A DNA stretch of 26,746 nt from Thoreauomyces humboldtii. Lineage: Eukaryota > Chytridiomycota > Chytridiomycetes > Spizellomycetales > Powellomycetaceae. The first letter of the stretch is position 1. Every line of letters starts with the position of its first letter. The notes beneath the pieces were generated by a model. It was not told the DNA's origin and searched no databases. It worked only from the letters and a program-made list of their open reading frames with translations. Below are positions 1 to 9,940 of the stretch, piece by piece. The stretch spans positions 1 through 26,746 of the forward strand of contig JADGJA010000269.1 in assembly GCA_027596035.1 (NCBI GenBank). The letters run 5' to 3'. Position numbers and translations under genes: made by a program.

Positions 1-1192
1 AGGATGGATAGTCGGTAATGCAGAACTGTGCTCTGGGAATGGAGCTAAAGGGAATGTAGTTCGCTAGGGGAGAGGGGGCATGTATGTGACGATGTGCTGT
101 GCCACCAGTGCCACTAGACGTTTGCGCTTCTGGTCTGCTGGCTGGTCTGCAAGCTCGATGTCAGGGTCGAAGGTCCCCGGCGCTCGCTCTCGGGAGCTCG
201 CTCTCAAGGTGGCTGTGCTGCCTTTTCTTATATACCAGTAGTCCATTCCCCGTCGCCCCGCTGGGTTGACCTCCAGCAGCTCAACACAGTTCATTCCTTA
301 AATAAAGATCTCCTCGCTCGCAACACTTGTCCTCGTCCGTGTCCCCGTCCTTGTCCCCGTCCTTGTCCCCGTCTTCGTCCCCGTCTTCGTCCCCGTCCTC
401 GTCTCCGCCCCGCTCCGGTCCTTCCCAGGACGCGCCTTGTTCCGTGACACTCGGGGTGCCCATCCATCCATCGATGGTACGCACCCCATCAACAGGTCGC
501 CAGGAACACGACATCTGCATCCCGCTTCTCTGCTTCCGCCGGTACCCGGTCGGCCTCGACTCTCAGTCCTTCAGATCGTCGCTCGGGGTGTGGTGACTTG
601 TAGGCTCGCCCTGCCCACCGCTTCTAGCGATGATCTTGGAGGATCTGCTGAACGTCGGATAGCTCGTGCAGAAGCAAAGATGGGCGGGGCTCTTGAAGTA
701 GCGGAAGAGTTTGTATCATCGGCCTTCGCTAAGGGCGCTTCATCACTGTTGTACATGACGGAGGTAACTCCCAAACTATCAAGCTGGCCGAGTCTATCGT
801 GAGCTAGATAGAATGGCTCGGTACCTAGGTTTCACTGCATACCGAGGTACTGTATACCGGTAATGCCTGCGACCCTTGTCGCAATCTGTGACACCCTAGC
901 TTTACGTTACCAGACGCGCAGTGCTTCTTGCAATCTTCTTTTGCCGGCACCGGATCCCTTCCCGATTAGGAAGTTCTCTGTGCGCTGCACGCGATATCAC
1001 GATGCCCCAAAGATACCGAGAAAGGAGTAGAAACAAAATGTTTTCTATTTGTACAGTGGGTTTGGTCTACGCCAGAAGGGGAAACATGCGGTGTAACAGA
1101 GGAGAGGACAGCGAGAGAGACCGTGCTAGCCAAAAAAGAGTACGGAGGGGTATGATGCTATGACAAGCGGGGCGAGGCGCCAGAGAGGGAAT
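1..1192. other. Left-end region without a supportable gene
   Basis: No frame here has convincing domain content, codon structure or splice signals. On the minus strand a TATA-like element (TATATAA at about 228-234) lies in a 76-codon open frame (64-294), so a minus-strand promoter for a gene beyond the left edge is possible. A plus-strand frame at 437-802 reads like protein in its second half (around 650-780), but it starts inside low-complexity DNA and matches no family I know. The tandem repeat at 331-407 explains the acidic or Thr/Arg-rich frames that cross it. Confidence 0.5.
331..407. repeat. 12-bp pyrimidine-rich tandem repeat (minisatellite)
   Basis: The plus strand repeats a 12-nt unit of the form GTCCCCGTCCTT / GTCCCCGTCTTC about six times, itself built from a GTCCNN hexamer. 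Because the unit is a multiple of three, every frame crossing it stays open and gives artificial repeat peptides (Asp-Gly-Asp-Glu on one minus frame, Ser-Pro-Ser on the plus strand). I see no gene that contains it. Confidence 0.85.
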
Positions 1193-1727
1193 CTAGACGT
1201 ACGAGATCCTCAGGGCGACGACGCCGGCGTGACGGTGGATGACGTGACGCTTCAACGTGACGACGAGATCTTGTTCCGCAGCCGCCGTGGGGAGAGTGAC
1301 CGTGTCGTGACCCTGGGAAAAGAAGAAAGAAAGAAAAACAAACATGGTCAGCATTCTCGCAAGTCCGCCCTTTGAAAATGTGTGACAAAAAGACTCACGA
1401 GCTTGTCGTCCTTGACGGGGTCCTTGTCGTAGACCTCGACGTGCAGCTTGTTGACCGCGCTAGGGACCACGTCGAACTGGAAGGTCTCGTTCTTCCAGAC
1501 GGCAGAGGAGCCGGCGCCGCGCTGGACCGAGGTCTTTTGCCAGTGGTGTCCGTCGACGGAGAGCTTGACGTAGACGTCATTCTTTCCAACGGTGTCTGTG
1601 GAACATGACGGGAGGGAGATAGGAGATGGTCAGAACACTGAAACTACAACGTGCGGTCCTCCGGGTCGGTGTACGCACCCATGTCCTTGAGTCCAGCGAC
1701 CGAGACGACTTTTACGATGAGAACCAT
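1193..1727 (-). CDS. Small single-C2-domain protein
   Basis: Three exons on the minus strand (1727-1679, 1595-1399, 1312-1193) join in frame to 121 residues ending in TAG. Donors are GTGCGT and GTGAGT; acceptors are CACAG and CCCAG. The protein is essentially one C2 domain. It begins with a hydrophobic strand, then the first ligand loop with LKDMDTVGKND (Asp17, Asp23) and VYVKL, and the second loop VYDKDPVKDD (Asp73, Asp75, Asp80), so the Ca2+-binding aspartates look intact. C2 domains of this type bind phospholipid, often in a Ca2+-dependent way. With no catalytic domain or membrane anchor, this is probably a membrane-recruitment or adaptor protein. The splice at codon 17 restores the canonical DMDTVGKND loop, which strongly supports the model. 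The exact biological role is unknown. Confidence 0.9.
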
Positions 1728-1824
1728 TTTTGAAATAGAGGTTGGAGGGTTGAGAGTTCTGCTTTGAGAGAGAAAGTTGCGGAGTTGAACAACGATGAAG
1801 GGGCGGGGAGGAGGTGAGTGACCC

Positions 1825-1832
1825 TTTTTATA
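1825..1832 (-). promoter_or_regulatory. TATA box of the C2-domain gene
   Basis: TATAAAAA on the minus strand lies about 100 nt upstream of the C2-protein start codon at 1727, a usual spacing for a fungal core promoter. Confidence 0.6.
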
Positions 1833-3196
1833 CATGTACGGCAAGAGTGCGGTCGGTGGTTTTGGCGGGGAGGGAGCAGGACACGTCATGATGCCCTTCC
1901 CTCGTGCGAAAAAGCCTCAAAGTGTAATGGCTTGGGAAGATGACCTCATGCTCCGAAAGCGTTTGGACAGCAGATCCGTAAATGAACCAGCAGTGCCTCC
2001 CGTCGACCAAGGTACGGCAAGCCATTGACGCTCTTGATGTCATGTCGGTTGGGCTCCTTCCCCTCTCGCCGTTTAGGCTGACAATTGGTCGGTCTTGTTG
2101 CCCAAACCAGGAAAACACCCACAGATAGTCCCGGACCGGAGTGATGGTGTTTATGGTTGATTTTTTCGGTACGCCTTCCGCTTTCATTAACTATGGATGA
2201 CCTTGAACGCTTGAGCGATGTTCCGTGTCCGCCAAAGCTGGCAAACCTAAAGAGCTCCTCGCAAAGATACACCGGGATTTAAGCTGCATGCCATGGCTTT
2301 ATAATGTACTCGGCAGATTGCTATCTATTACCTGCGGCCAGGAATTTCGAATCAATACGGCCTGCATTAGCTCGGTTCGAAACCTTCTCTGGCGTTGGCG
2401 CACGTTGAGATCCAGTTCGGCAGAGGGATCCCAGCGCCTGGATCCGGCATCTGGATCCAAGGTTCCTTGCTCCATCTCCCTTCATACAGTACTTGTACAC
2501 ATGTACCGTATAGTACTGTAGTGTACAGTACATGTACGAAAAAAAAATGTCTTTGACCCGAGCAGCCCCAAGGCCCCGAACTGACTGGTGATCCGTCGGC
2601 TGCCTCTGATCCCGCGTCAAATGAACCGAAAAAGGTCGCCGAACTAGGGCTGCCGTTCGACGCGGCATGTCCTAGTTCAGGCATGTCCTGTACAGCAGAT
2701 TAGGGTTTCCCTTTCCAGAGATCAAAAAAGAAAGAGAGAAAAATCAAAAAAAAAGGCGCCTTGTGGGAAAAAAGACAAGGAGCTGTGCACCGTCCGAGGC
2801 CCCCGAAGTTCCCGACGCAAAGCGACTTGCTTCGCCGTGGTTGGGGCCACAGAGGAGGGTTCCGAGCGAAGCAGACACGCCCGCAGCGCAGCCCCCCCCC
2901 GAGACACAGAACGCGAGCAGCTGCAACAGTTGTACTGGTACCAGTTGCGCCAGTTGGCGTCTTGGAGCAAAAGTCTTGGTGTGTACAGAACTGTGTACCA
3001 GATGGGCCAAATGGTCTTTCCTCCCGCTTTCCTCTCCTTTCCGCTTCGTCTTCCTCGTCCTCTTTTACACGAGACCGTTGGGGCTGGCGGACACCCCCTC
3101 GCTTGCGTCGGTCGACGGAGACTCTGCGAGTGAGGAGACTTTAGCGCGCCCGCGACTTCCAATGCATAGCGTCCTCTCGCTATTGCCAACATCGCT
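1833..3196. other. Intergenic region between the C2 gene and the Ser/Pro-rich protein gene
   Basis: I find no gene here. Notable content is a run of three GGATCC sites at about 2425-2457, a GTAC-rich palindromic cluster at about 2484-2536, two copies of GGCATGTCCT near 2663-2688, and a pyrimidine-rich stretch before 3100 that probably belongs to the promoter or 5' UTR of the gene starting at 3197. The open frames at 2722-3267 are mutually overlapping and low in complexity, so I treat them as chance. Confidence 0.5.
2484..2536. repeat. GTAC-rich palindrome cluster
   Basis: Within about 53 nt the tetranucleotide GTAC occurs six times, in overlapping self-complementary contexts such as ACAGTAC...GTACTGT and GTACAGTACATGTAC. 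The segment could fold as a short hairpin in RNA or single-stranded DNA, or act as a cluster of palindromic protein-binding sites. There is no gene model next to it that would decide between these. Confidence 0.6.
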
Positions 3197-4074
3197 ATGA
3201 CTGTTCCCGACCCTTCCACGCTCGCTCCAAAGCCTCGCCAATGGGGAGTGCTACGCGACGCGAACAACCCTCCCCGTCCAGCTCCGCCTAGTATGCGTCG
3301 AAGCTCAGCTCCCAGTCAGTCTTCGAAGGCGGTCCTTGTCTCGGCCGCAGCGTTAGCAGCAGATAGGAAACGACGATCAGACGGCGATGGTATGTTTCTT
3401 CATCATTGGTTCCACGTTCCTGTCGCGGATCCGCGTAGACAAGTGTCTGACCTTTTACGACCCCATCAGGACACATGCTATCACTCCCGACCGCGGCAGT
3501 CAGTTCCATAGAGTTCCTGGATCACCTTCAGTCTCTCATGAAAGCGCCCGGAAAACCGCCAGCAAAGCGCCTTCCCGTGTCCCCGATCACGCCATCCGCA
3601 CCTCGACCTCAGAAATCCGAGTCGGCGCACCTTGTCCAGTCATGGCTGACGACACTCAACGAAAGTGCGTTAGAAATCGCGTTGAATCCGGAGCCTTCCG
3701 TCCCCGCTGTCGTCTTGACGACCCCCACATCTCGTCTGTCGACGTCGTCCTCAACATCTTCTTCCTCGGCGCCATCACCATCACTGCCACCATCACAACC
3801 GGCCACCATTTCGAAACATAGAAGAGGCAGCAGCACTGGTTCTGCTGCATCCAGTCGCCCAGGGAGTGACTTGATGACCATCGACGAGGATCGGCCGCTA
3901 TCTACCATCCCCAAAGACCCATCCGCGACGAGCCTGCTGGACATGCTCGACAGCAAGATCGCGGAGCTCACCATTGACATCGAGCACTCTCGAAAGACGA
4001 GACCCACGTCTCCTCCCAACGTCGCCACACCGGCCGGACCCAGGAGCTCCAGTCTCCCCGGAGGGAAGGCTTGA
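3197..4074 (+). CDS. Ser/Pro-rich protein of unknown function
   Basis: Two exons (3197-3389 and 3470-4074) join through an 80-nt intron with GTATGT and ATCAG ends to give 265 residues. I do not recognise the family. The N-terminal 65 residues are Pro/Ser/Arg-rich (start MTVPDPSTLAPKPRQWG). After the splice comes a short, probably folded segment (SSIEFLDHLQSLMKAPGKPP), then a long Ser/Thr/Pro-rich linker containing many SP and TP pairs that could be kinase targets. Near the C-terminus is an amphipathic helix (SLLDMLDSKIAELTIDIEHSR) with heptad-like hydrophobic spacing, a likely protein-binding or coiled-coil element. No signal peptide or membrane segment is visible. The start lies in a reasonable context (TCGCTATGAC) and the splice joins two frames of similar composition, which is the main support for the model. 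Confidence 0.6.
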
Positions 4075-5385
4075 ACGCCAGAATCCACATCTTCCACGCA
4101 TAACTCATTCACACAAGCACACATCCCGTCACGCAACACGCCCATGCACGCTGCATTCTCGCATCCTTTCGCATCTCACTTCTGACCGTATCTTTTCGTT
4201 TCTCCTTTTTTTTTGGGGCCCCCCACATCTTCCTTGCACCTTTTTAATTCGGTTCCCATCACCTTTTTACACTCGAGGATACACACGATCCCCACTTCAC
4301 TTCCCTCTCCCCCTTTCCCTTATCGCGTATGACAACCCCCCGCATGTCCGACGCCCCATAGATTTTGTAAATAGAACCGTGTCCTCAGCCAACGTTCCGC
4401 TGTGTCAGCGTTCTGTCGGACAGACTGGAAGAAAAAAAAGAAGGATGCGAACGGCAGACACAGGCATGTGCGAGGCGGGCGGGATCGTCTCGCCTCCGAG
4501 GATCGCTGTCGGAAAGGCGGAACCGGCGCGAGCCCAACCACCCAACCAGCAGCCAGCCGGCCAGTCAGGCAGTCAGTCCAGGCTCGATATCAGCACTTCC
4601 CTTACTACCGGTATGTTGAAGTATACAGTGCATATCGAAGAGTGTAAAGCCAATGCAGGTCTGGCGCTGAACTGGGAATTTCAAGACCACCGAGGAGGTC
4701 TGAGCAGCGGAGCGGTGTTCTTGACTTTTTCTCCTCTGCCCTGGCCAGATGGCCATCTGTTCCGAACACTATAATGGGCAATGAATTGAAGCCATCGATT
4801 CCCGAGAATCATAGGTTGATGACCCCGCAATAAAGGGTCTTCTTCCGTCCACATGCTCGCCATCCTTTGCCAAGCTCGTCAGGGAAGGTTTGGTCAGCTG
4901 CCGACTGTAGCTTTTTCAGAACAGCTCAGAACTCAGACTGGGGATGTCTGAACAGGGTTACCGAGCTGGTCGGAACTTCCAAGGAGGTCGGACACCATGT
5001 GCTTCGGGCACGTGAGAATGCAAGTCCCGCTCGTGGTTTCCTCCAGCGATCAAGAAGCTATTTTGAACTATCAAAAGCAACTTTTGACCCAACGGTGCTT
5101 AGGACATGGATGGTGATGGTGATGGTATCATGAATAAAGAAGAGGTAGCTTTTGAGCACGAGCGATGACAGATATTTCAACCAATTGTCTTGGTTATCCG
5201 GGGAAACGGGAGACCTTATCACGGGAGAATCCACCACAGCCATAGAGAGGACGATTTTCAACGTTCAACGATTCAACAGGAGGTGCAAAAAAAAAAAGAA
5301 GGATTCGAGCTACCGGTAAAAAACAGATGTGAAGGAACCACTAGTGACGGTGACGAGATACAGAGCGCCACGCGCCGCCTTGCGT
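4075..5385. other. Intergenic region with pyrimidine tracts
   Basis: 4160-4330 is pyrimidine-rich and probably the 3' UTR and flank of the preceding gene. Around 4520-4580 there are short direct repeats of the CAGCCAGCCGGCCAG / CAGTCAGGCAGTC kind, and near 5105-5126 a GATGGT trinucleotide-type repeat. Open frames in this stretch are short or start at non-ATG codons, so I see no gene. Confidence 0.5.
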
Positions 5386-5650
5386 CAATCCTGAGGCCGC
5401 GCCATTGAGGAACCAATCTTCACTGACCTTGAATCATTGAGTCTGGAGGCGGAGGAAGATGATGGAGAGCGACGCTGAAATGATGAGTCTCGCTTTGATG
5501 CGAAGTCCACCGTCACCGTCACTACAAAGCGAGACTCATCATCTCAGCGTCGCTTTCCAATCATCTTCCTCCGCCTCGAGACTCGCCTCGAGACTCGATG
5601 ATTCAAGGTCAGTGAAGATTGCTTCCTCAATAGCCCCGGCCTCAGGATTG
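5386..5650. repeat. Long imperfect inverted repeat duplicating the 3' end of the adjacent gene
   Basis: The left arm (5386-5497) and right arm (5525-5650) are reverse complements at roughly 90% by eye, separated by a 27-nt spacer. The right arm is the last part of the minus-strand frame ending at 5539. The left arm is an inverted copy which, read on the plus strand, still encodes a C-terminal peptide of the same kind (IEEPIFTDLES then an acidic run) ending in a stop. The arms differ by substitutions and by an extra 12-14 nt in the right arm (a local duplication of CTCGAGACTCGC). Any transcript crossing the locus would form a hairpin of more than 100 bp. Confidence 0.9.
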
Positions 5651-6642
5651 ATAAGAGGCTTGGGGGATGAAGTCCGAGAATTGGTCCGCGAGGATTGAGC
5701 GGCTGCATCAATGAGGAAACAAAGGCGCGAGAAGACATTGCGAACGTGCTCCGGATCGACACCTCGCTGGTTCGTGTCAGCTTGGATCGTGGCGTGGCAA
5801 TCGTGGAAGTAGGTGACCGTGAGTTTGGCCCGTGTCTCATCCGGGTGCTCCAGATATCCCATCCTCCATAGGGAACCATCAGTTACACACCAATACGCTC
5901 TCAGAGGCTGTCCTGGGATACCCTTCTTCTGATCTCGGCGATTCCAGTAGTTCGTGCCAGCCTGCGCCAGAACCTGCGGCATGGCGGCCTGAACGGTTGA
6001 GGGGACCTTCGCTTCTATGACAAGGAGAGTGCAATCCTCATGCTGCTGTACGTAGGGATAGTGTAGCCGATGGCGAAGTCGATGGGCCCCCGATAGAGGA
6101 TATTGCGATTGTTCACAGTATACACACAGGAAGCAATCATTTCCTCGTTGATGAGGAGCCTGGCTTCCTCGGAGGCAAATCGACCGGCCAGGTAGTCAAG
6201 AGCATAGGTGAGATAGAGAGAGATTATGGTGCGGCGAGCTGGTTCCCGCTCCATCGTGTTGTTTCGAACGACCTTGTCGATGACGCTGGTAAGTTCCAGT
6301 TGAGGAGGCACCTCTTTTTGCTCCATGGGAACGGTACGGCCTTCTGTGAGGTGGAAGTGATCGTACACTTCTCGCCTGGTTGCGGTAGAAAAGGCTATGG
6401 TCACATCGACCTTGTTGATCTTCACGATGCGCAGGCTCTCCTGCTCCTGGTCAAAGACTGGCGCAACCGTCCAACCGTCGACGTCGATGTTGATATGGCT
6501 GTCTTCTTCGCCGGGACCACACATGAGCATGAGGTCGTCCACTTCCGCCCAGTTGCACGTTCCGACAAGGGACCCTGAGGGTAGTGAACCTCTGGCCGAG
6601 GGGATGATGCAGGTGTAGATTGACGAACTGCCGATCGCTCAT
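5539..6642 (-). pseudogene. Frameshifted gene of an uncharacterised PD-(D/E)XK-like family
   Basis: Three consecutive minus-strand frame segments read as one protein of about 365 residues. The first starts at ATG 6642 (MSDRQFVNLHLHHPLGQ) and runs to about 6555. The second runs from there to about 6025 (EVDDLMLMCGPGEEDS ... NRNILYRGPIDFAIGY). The third runs from about 6025 to the stop at 5539 (LLVIEAKVPSTVQAAMPQVL ...). The first and last segments share a frame and the middle is shifted, so two compensating indels separate them. No GT..AG intron fits at either point. DFAIGY followed by VIEAK, then a Gln in the next helix, resembles the catalytic core of the restriction-endonuclease-like fold (D...ExK). 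I recognise the general type as a multicopy family in basidiomycete genomes, but its function is not established. The C-terminus is acidic and is duplicated in the inverted repeat. It is either a decayed copy or carries two sequence errors. Confidence 0.65.
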
Positions 6643-6992
6643 AGTGTAGAAAGGTACAGTCGGCTCTTGGAGGCTGCCCTTTGAGAAGAGCTACTGTACC
6701 GGTATACAAAAAGGAGTGGGGAAAATGGGGGGAAAGGAGGGGTCTGTGCTCGCCTCAAACACCTCCCTCCCTCTTCCTCTCTCTCTCTCTCTTTCCCGTT
6801 TTCTGTTTTCTTTCTTTTTGTTATTGTTATCGTTATCGTTATTCTGGGTGCCCTCGCTCACAGCAGTCTCTCCTCGTCGCGTTGTGTGAACGTCTCTCCA
6901 CCCACGCTCCCTTCTCGTTCTCACGTCTTGCACCACCCCATACCCATCCCCTGCCTCCCGTCTCATCCCTCGCATAACCGACTACCACCATC
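6643..6992 (+). promoter_or_regulatory. Probable promoter and 5' UTR of MAK16 with CT and GTTATC repeats
   Basis: The 350 nt before the MAK16 start contain a CT dinucleotide tract at about 6778-6793, followed by T-rich sequence and a GTTATC/GTTATT hexamer repeat at about 6821-6843. The remaining leader is pyrimidine-rich, as is common upstream of highly expressed fungal ribosome-biogenesis genes. The same stretch also lies upstream of the divergent frameshifted gene. I see no separate gene in it. Confidence 0.45.
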
Positions 6993-8175
6993 ATGCAGTG
7001 CGACGAAGTGATATGGAAGACCATTGCCCACAACTTCTGTTCCTACAAAGTCAAGTGGGTGTGACGGCTAGCTGTGCTCATCCAGCCATCGCCGTTCAGT
7101 TTCCTGACGCTCAAACCCTCCCTTTTTGCTTTCAGAACTACCACGCAAAACTTTTGTCGAAATGAGTACAACGTAACGGGTCTATGCAACAAGATGTCGT
7201 GCCCTCTGGCAAACTCGCGATACGCCACGGTGCGCGAGCACGACGGTCAGCTGTTCCTCTACATGAAGACGATCGAGCGAGCCCATACACCAGCAAAGAT
7301 GTGGGAAAAGGTCCGACTGTCCCGCAACTACGCCCAGGCGCTGGAGCAGGTGAGAGGGAAAAAAGGGACACGGAAGGAGAAGAGGAGATGTACGAAGATG
7401 CAAGGTCTCAACTTTCCCCCCTCAAAGATCGACAAGGAGTTGATCTACTGGCCAGAGTTCTCCATTCACAAATGCAAGCAGCGCATGACCAAACAGACCC
7501 AGTACCTCATCCGCATGCGGAAGCTCCAGCTCAAGCCTCGTCCCACCCTCGTCGGAGTCCACAAGAAGGTGGAACGCAGGGAGGCGCGCAGGGAGGCAAA
7601 GGCAGAGGCCGCGGCCCGTCTCGACACCCACATCGAGAAGGAACTCTTGGATCGACTCAAGAAGGGAGTGTACGGGAACGACGCCATCGTCAACGACAAG
7701 CAGTCGGCCTTCGCCACGGCCCTCGACAAGCTCGCGGACGCCGGGGAGCTGGAGCTCGACGCCGACGACGAGGAGCTCGACGAGGCCGAGATGGAGATGG
7801 AGGAGGAGATGATGGACGAGGACGAGGACATGCTGGAGGACGAGGAGAGCTTCGACAGGGAGTTCGTGTCCGACCTCAGCGACGACGACGAGGACGAGGA
7901 CGACATGCCCGACGTCGAGGACGGGTTCCCGTCCGTGAGCGGCGGCTCCGTGACTGGCGACAGCGCGGGCGACAGCAGCGACAGCGATGCCTCCGCACCC
8001 GCTCCACCAAAAAAGACGCTCAGGAGGGACCGGAAACGTGAGTTCCCTTCGCATTGTTCATGTCCTTCTCATCCTGACCCTGGAACGTTTCCCCTCCCCG
8101 TCCCATCCAGGCGCCCGTGTGGAGGTCGAGTACGAGACGGAACAACCGGCGAGAGAGACACATTCGCAGTGGTAG
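6993..8175 (+). CDS. MAK16: MAK16, 60S ribosomal subunit biogenesis protein
   Basis: Four exons (6993-7054, 7136-7349, 7428-8037, 8111-8175) give 316 residues. The N-terminus [19 protein letters not shown], then [15 protein letters not shown], the Cys-containing [16 protein letters not shown] and [19 protein letters not shown] are hallmark MAK16 blocks (ribosomal L28e/MAK16 domain). The Cys pattern in the first 70 residues fits the known metal-binding region. The second half holds a basic helix (residues about 120-150), then a very acidic Asp/Glu tract (about 190-250), and ends with the conserved [10 protein letters not shown] block that is only restored by the last splice. MAK16 acts in the nucleolus in 27S pre-rRNA processing with the RPF1/NSA1/RRP1 group. 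The second intron ends at AAAG rather than CAG, fixed by continuity of [12 protein letters not shown]. Convergent with prefoldin 5, with 287 nt between stops. Confidence 0.97.
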
Positions 8176-8462
8176 ACGCTTCATCGTTATTCCGATACCC
8201 CTGCGTACGCGTTTTCTGTTTCTGGGGCACGCCCCCGGATGGGCGTACTTGCCCCTTATCGTACATTTTTACACACACAACCATTCAAATACACGCACGT
8301 ATGGCTCGCTTCACTTGTTGTCGCTGTTGGGGAAGCTGGATGGCCCGCGGACGACACTGTCGAGATGTATGCGGGAAGGGAGAAGGAAATATGGACTGGA
8401 ACAGCCCCTCGCGAACCGTGCGTATGGGTGCTCAGGCACAAGAGCGCAGATCCGCTGCTTCA

Positions 8463-9300
8463 TTATGCACTAGCTTGCGCTGTTTGCCCTTGCTCTTTCT
8501 GCATCAGCTGAACTCGGAGGTTGATGAGATCCGTGATGTCTACGGACACGCACGCAAATCACACAAGGTCAGAGTTGGCAAGTTTCCCTACCGAAGGCAC
8601 CAAATCCATTGGTAACATACCGCTCAACCGCTTCCGGCGTTCCCCGATCGTCTCCTGAAGCTTGTCCAGATTTCCTTTCACATACTCCATCTTGCGCTTG
8701 TAGTAGTCTTTCGCGTCTGCCACTGGCTGTGGGGAACGATTCCCGTCAGCATCGCAGAAAGGGGGCCGAACCCCCGGTTCACGAGATCCCGATGCTTCCA
8801 GAACGATGGTGTTCCCCTCCACGCACCTTCTCGATGTAATATCCGGTGCCCACGTCGATGATCACGTTCTCCGCGTCCGCAAGCTCGCCAGGTACGTACA
8901 GAGATCCCGTCAATGGGACCAAAAGAGTCTTCCCTGGAACGCAAAACCTTTTAGTTTTTATCATCGCTGAGCATCGCTGAACCTCATAGTCGCTGGGGTC
9001 GTTTTACCCTTGTTCTTTGGAGATATATATTGCAGACTTTCGGAGCAGTCGCTGTACTTTGCGTAGACGGATTTCAGCTGAGCGAACGAGTTGGTGAACG
9101 TGTCGAGGTCCTGCAGATGGTGAAGGGAATGCGATGTTGAGTCTCGGGGAGAGCGCGAGAGTGGCTGCGACCTTCAGAGATCACGTCCGAAAAAGATGAA
9201 TTTCCCACTGCACCTCTCCGACTTGGGTATGCATCTGCTTGAGCTGCGGCAGAGGGATCTGCATGGGATCGATCTGCTGTTGCTGTTGTTGTTGTGCCAT
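8463..9300 (-). CDS. GIM5: Prefoldin subunit 5 (GIM5/PFDN5)
   Basis: Five exons (9300-9214, 9110-9008, 8933-8827, 8726-8621, 8539-8463) give 159 residues. The family core [15 protein letters not shown] ... [13 protein letters not shown] matches alpha-class prefoldin 5 closely, followed by [20 protein letters not shown]. The N-terminal and C-terminal helices form the coiled coil of the hexameric prefoldin 'jellyfish', which delivers unfolded actin and tubulin to the cytosolic chaperonin CCT. A run of seven Gln after the start (MAQQQQQQQ) extends the usual N-terminus. If the last intron (donor GTATGT, 8620-8540) were ignored, the frame would stop at 8559 with an unrelated tail. Splicing to [17 protein letters not shown] restores the expected C-terminal helix, so I place the stop at 8463. 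Confidence 0.97.
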
Positions 9301-9940
9301 GGTTGCGTCGGGGATCTCTAAATTCTGTTATGGTGATAGAGAGTTCATGCTGAAAGCGCAGGTCGAGCCTGGGGTCGAGCCTTTGACGCACGCTCTTTCG
9401 ACAGCTTACCGACACCGCTCTCCGGCTCTCCGGTGCTTCTTGACACCAAGACCCAGCGCTACGGCCAAAGGCAGCAGGACATGAGATTCCGTGTCGTGAG
9501 AAAGGCTGGCCGAAACAAGTGTGCCAGTCTGGACGGAACTGGAAGCTCGGTACAAACTCCTAAATCATTGAAGAAGAATTAATGTCACTGGCAGTCTCAA
9601 CAGCCAGGGCGTTACCGCATCCTATCTTCATCTCTCAGGACGAGGTCGCGCATTCTCTCCTCCTTCCTCGACGTGCTCGACGTGCTCGACGAAGTGCTGG
9701 TTCGTCAAGCTTCTGCGGCCTTGTCCTACCCTGTGTGACCGGGAGTCATCCTCTCGCTGTTGTTGGCCGCTTCGTCTCGCACCCTCGCACAGCCCGAACG
9801 CTCTTTGGCTCCTCGAGCTCTCGTGCACCCGTGTCTTTTTTCACCGATGCTCGTCTGAACAACGCTCTGCTCCAAGGAGTCAATTCAGTCATCATCCGCC
9901 CACCATCTTCGCCGGTATCCTGACATCGGGTCGACTGGCC
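9301..9940. promoter_or_regulatory. Divergent promoter region between GIM5 and the WSC-SH3 gene
   Basis: This 640-nt stretch separates two divergently read genes and probably holds both promoters. I see no clear TATA box. The plus-strand frame that leads into the ATG at 9941 stays open upstream back to about 9570 without any ATG, and a second plus frame (9582-9923) is also open. The region is pyrimidine-rich and has a repeated GACGTGCTC unit near 9669-9690, which helps explain the scarcity of stops. I treat it as leader sequence, but a missed upstream exon is possible. Confidence 0.45.

Noticed and set aside
281..596. Repeat-bearing frames encoding Asp-Gly-Glu, Thr-Arg or Ser-Pro runs
   Set aside because: They are artefacts of the 12-nt tandem repeat at 331-407; flanking sequence gives no protein evidence.
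2368..2385. GGTTCGAAACC, resembling a tRNA B box
   Set aside because: The word is palindromic, and I could not find a matching A box, acceptor stem or anticodon arm around it.
3609..4145. Minus-strand frame of 178 codons
   Set aside because: It is antisense to the Ser/Pro-rich protein exon, which has splice support on the plus strand.
7184..8041. Plus-strand frame of 285 codons rich in Arg/Gly
   Set aside because: It is an out-of-frame reading of the MAK16 Asp/Glu-rich exon, where GAC/GAG repeats suppress stops.
7422..8054. Minus-strand frame of 210 codons, Leu/Val/His-rich
   Set aside because: It is antisense to MAK16 exon 3, with composition produced by the acidic codons on the other strand.
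8559..8620. Stop at 8559 as the end of prefoldin 5
   Set aside because: The frame after the GTATGT donor does not look like prefoldin, whereas splicing to 8539 restores the expected C-terminal helix.
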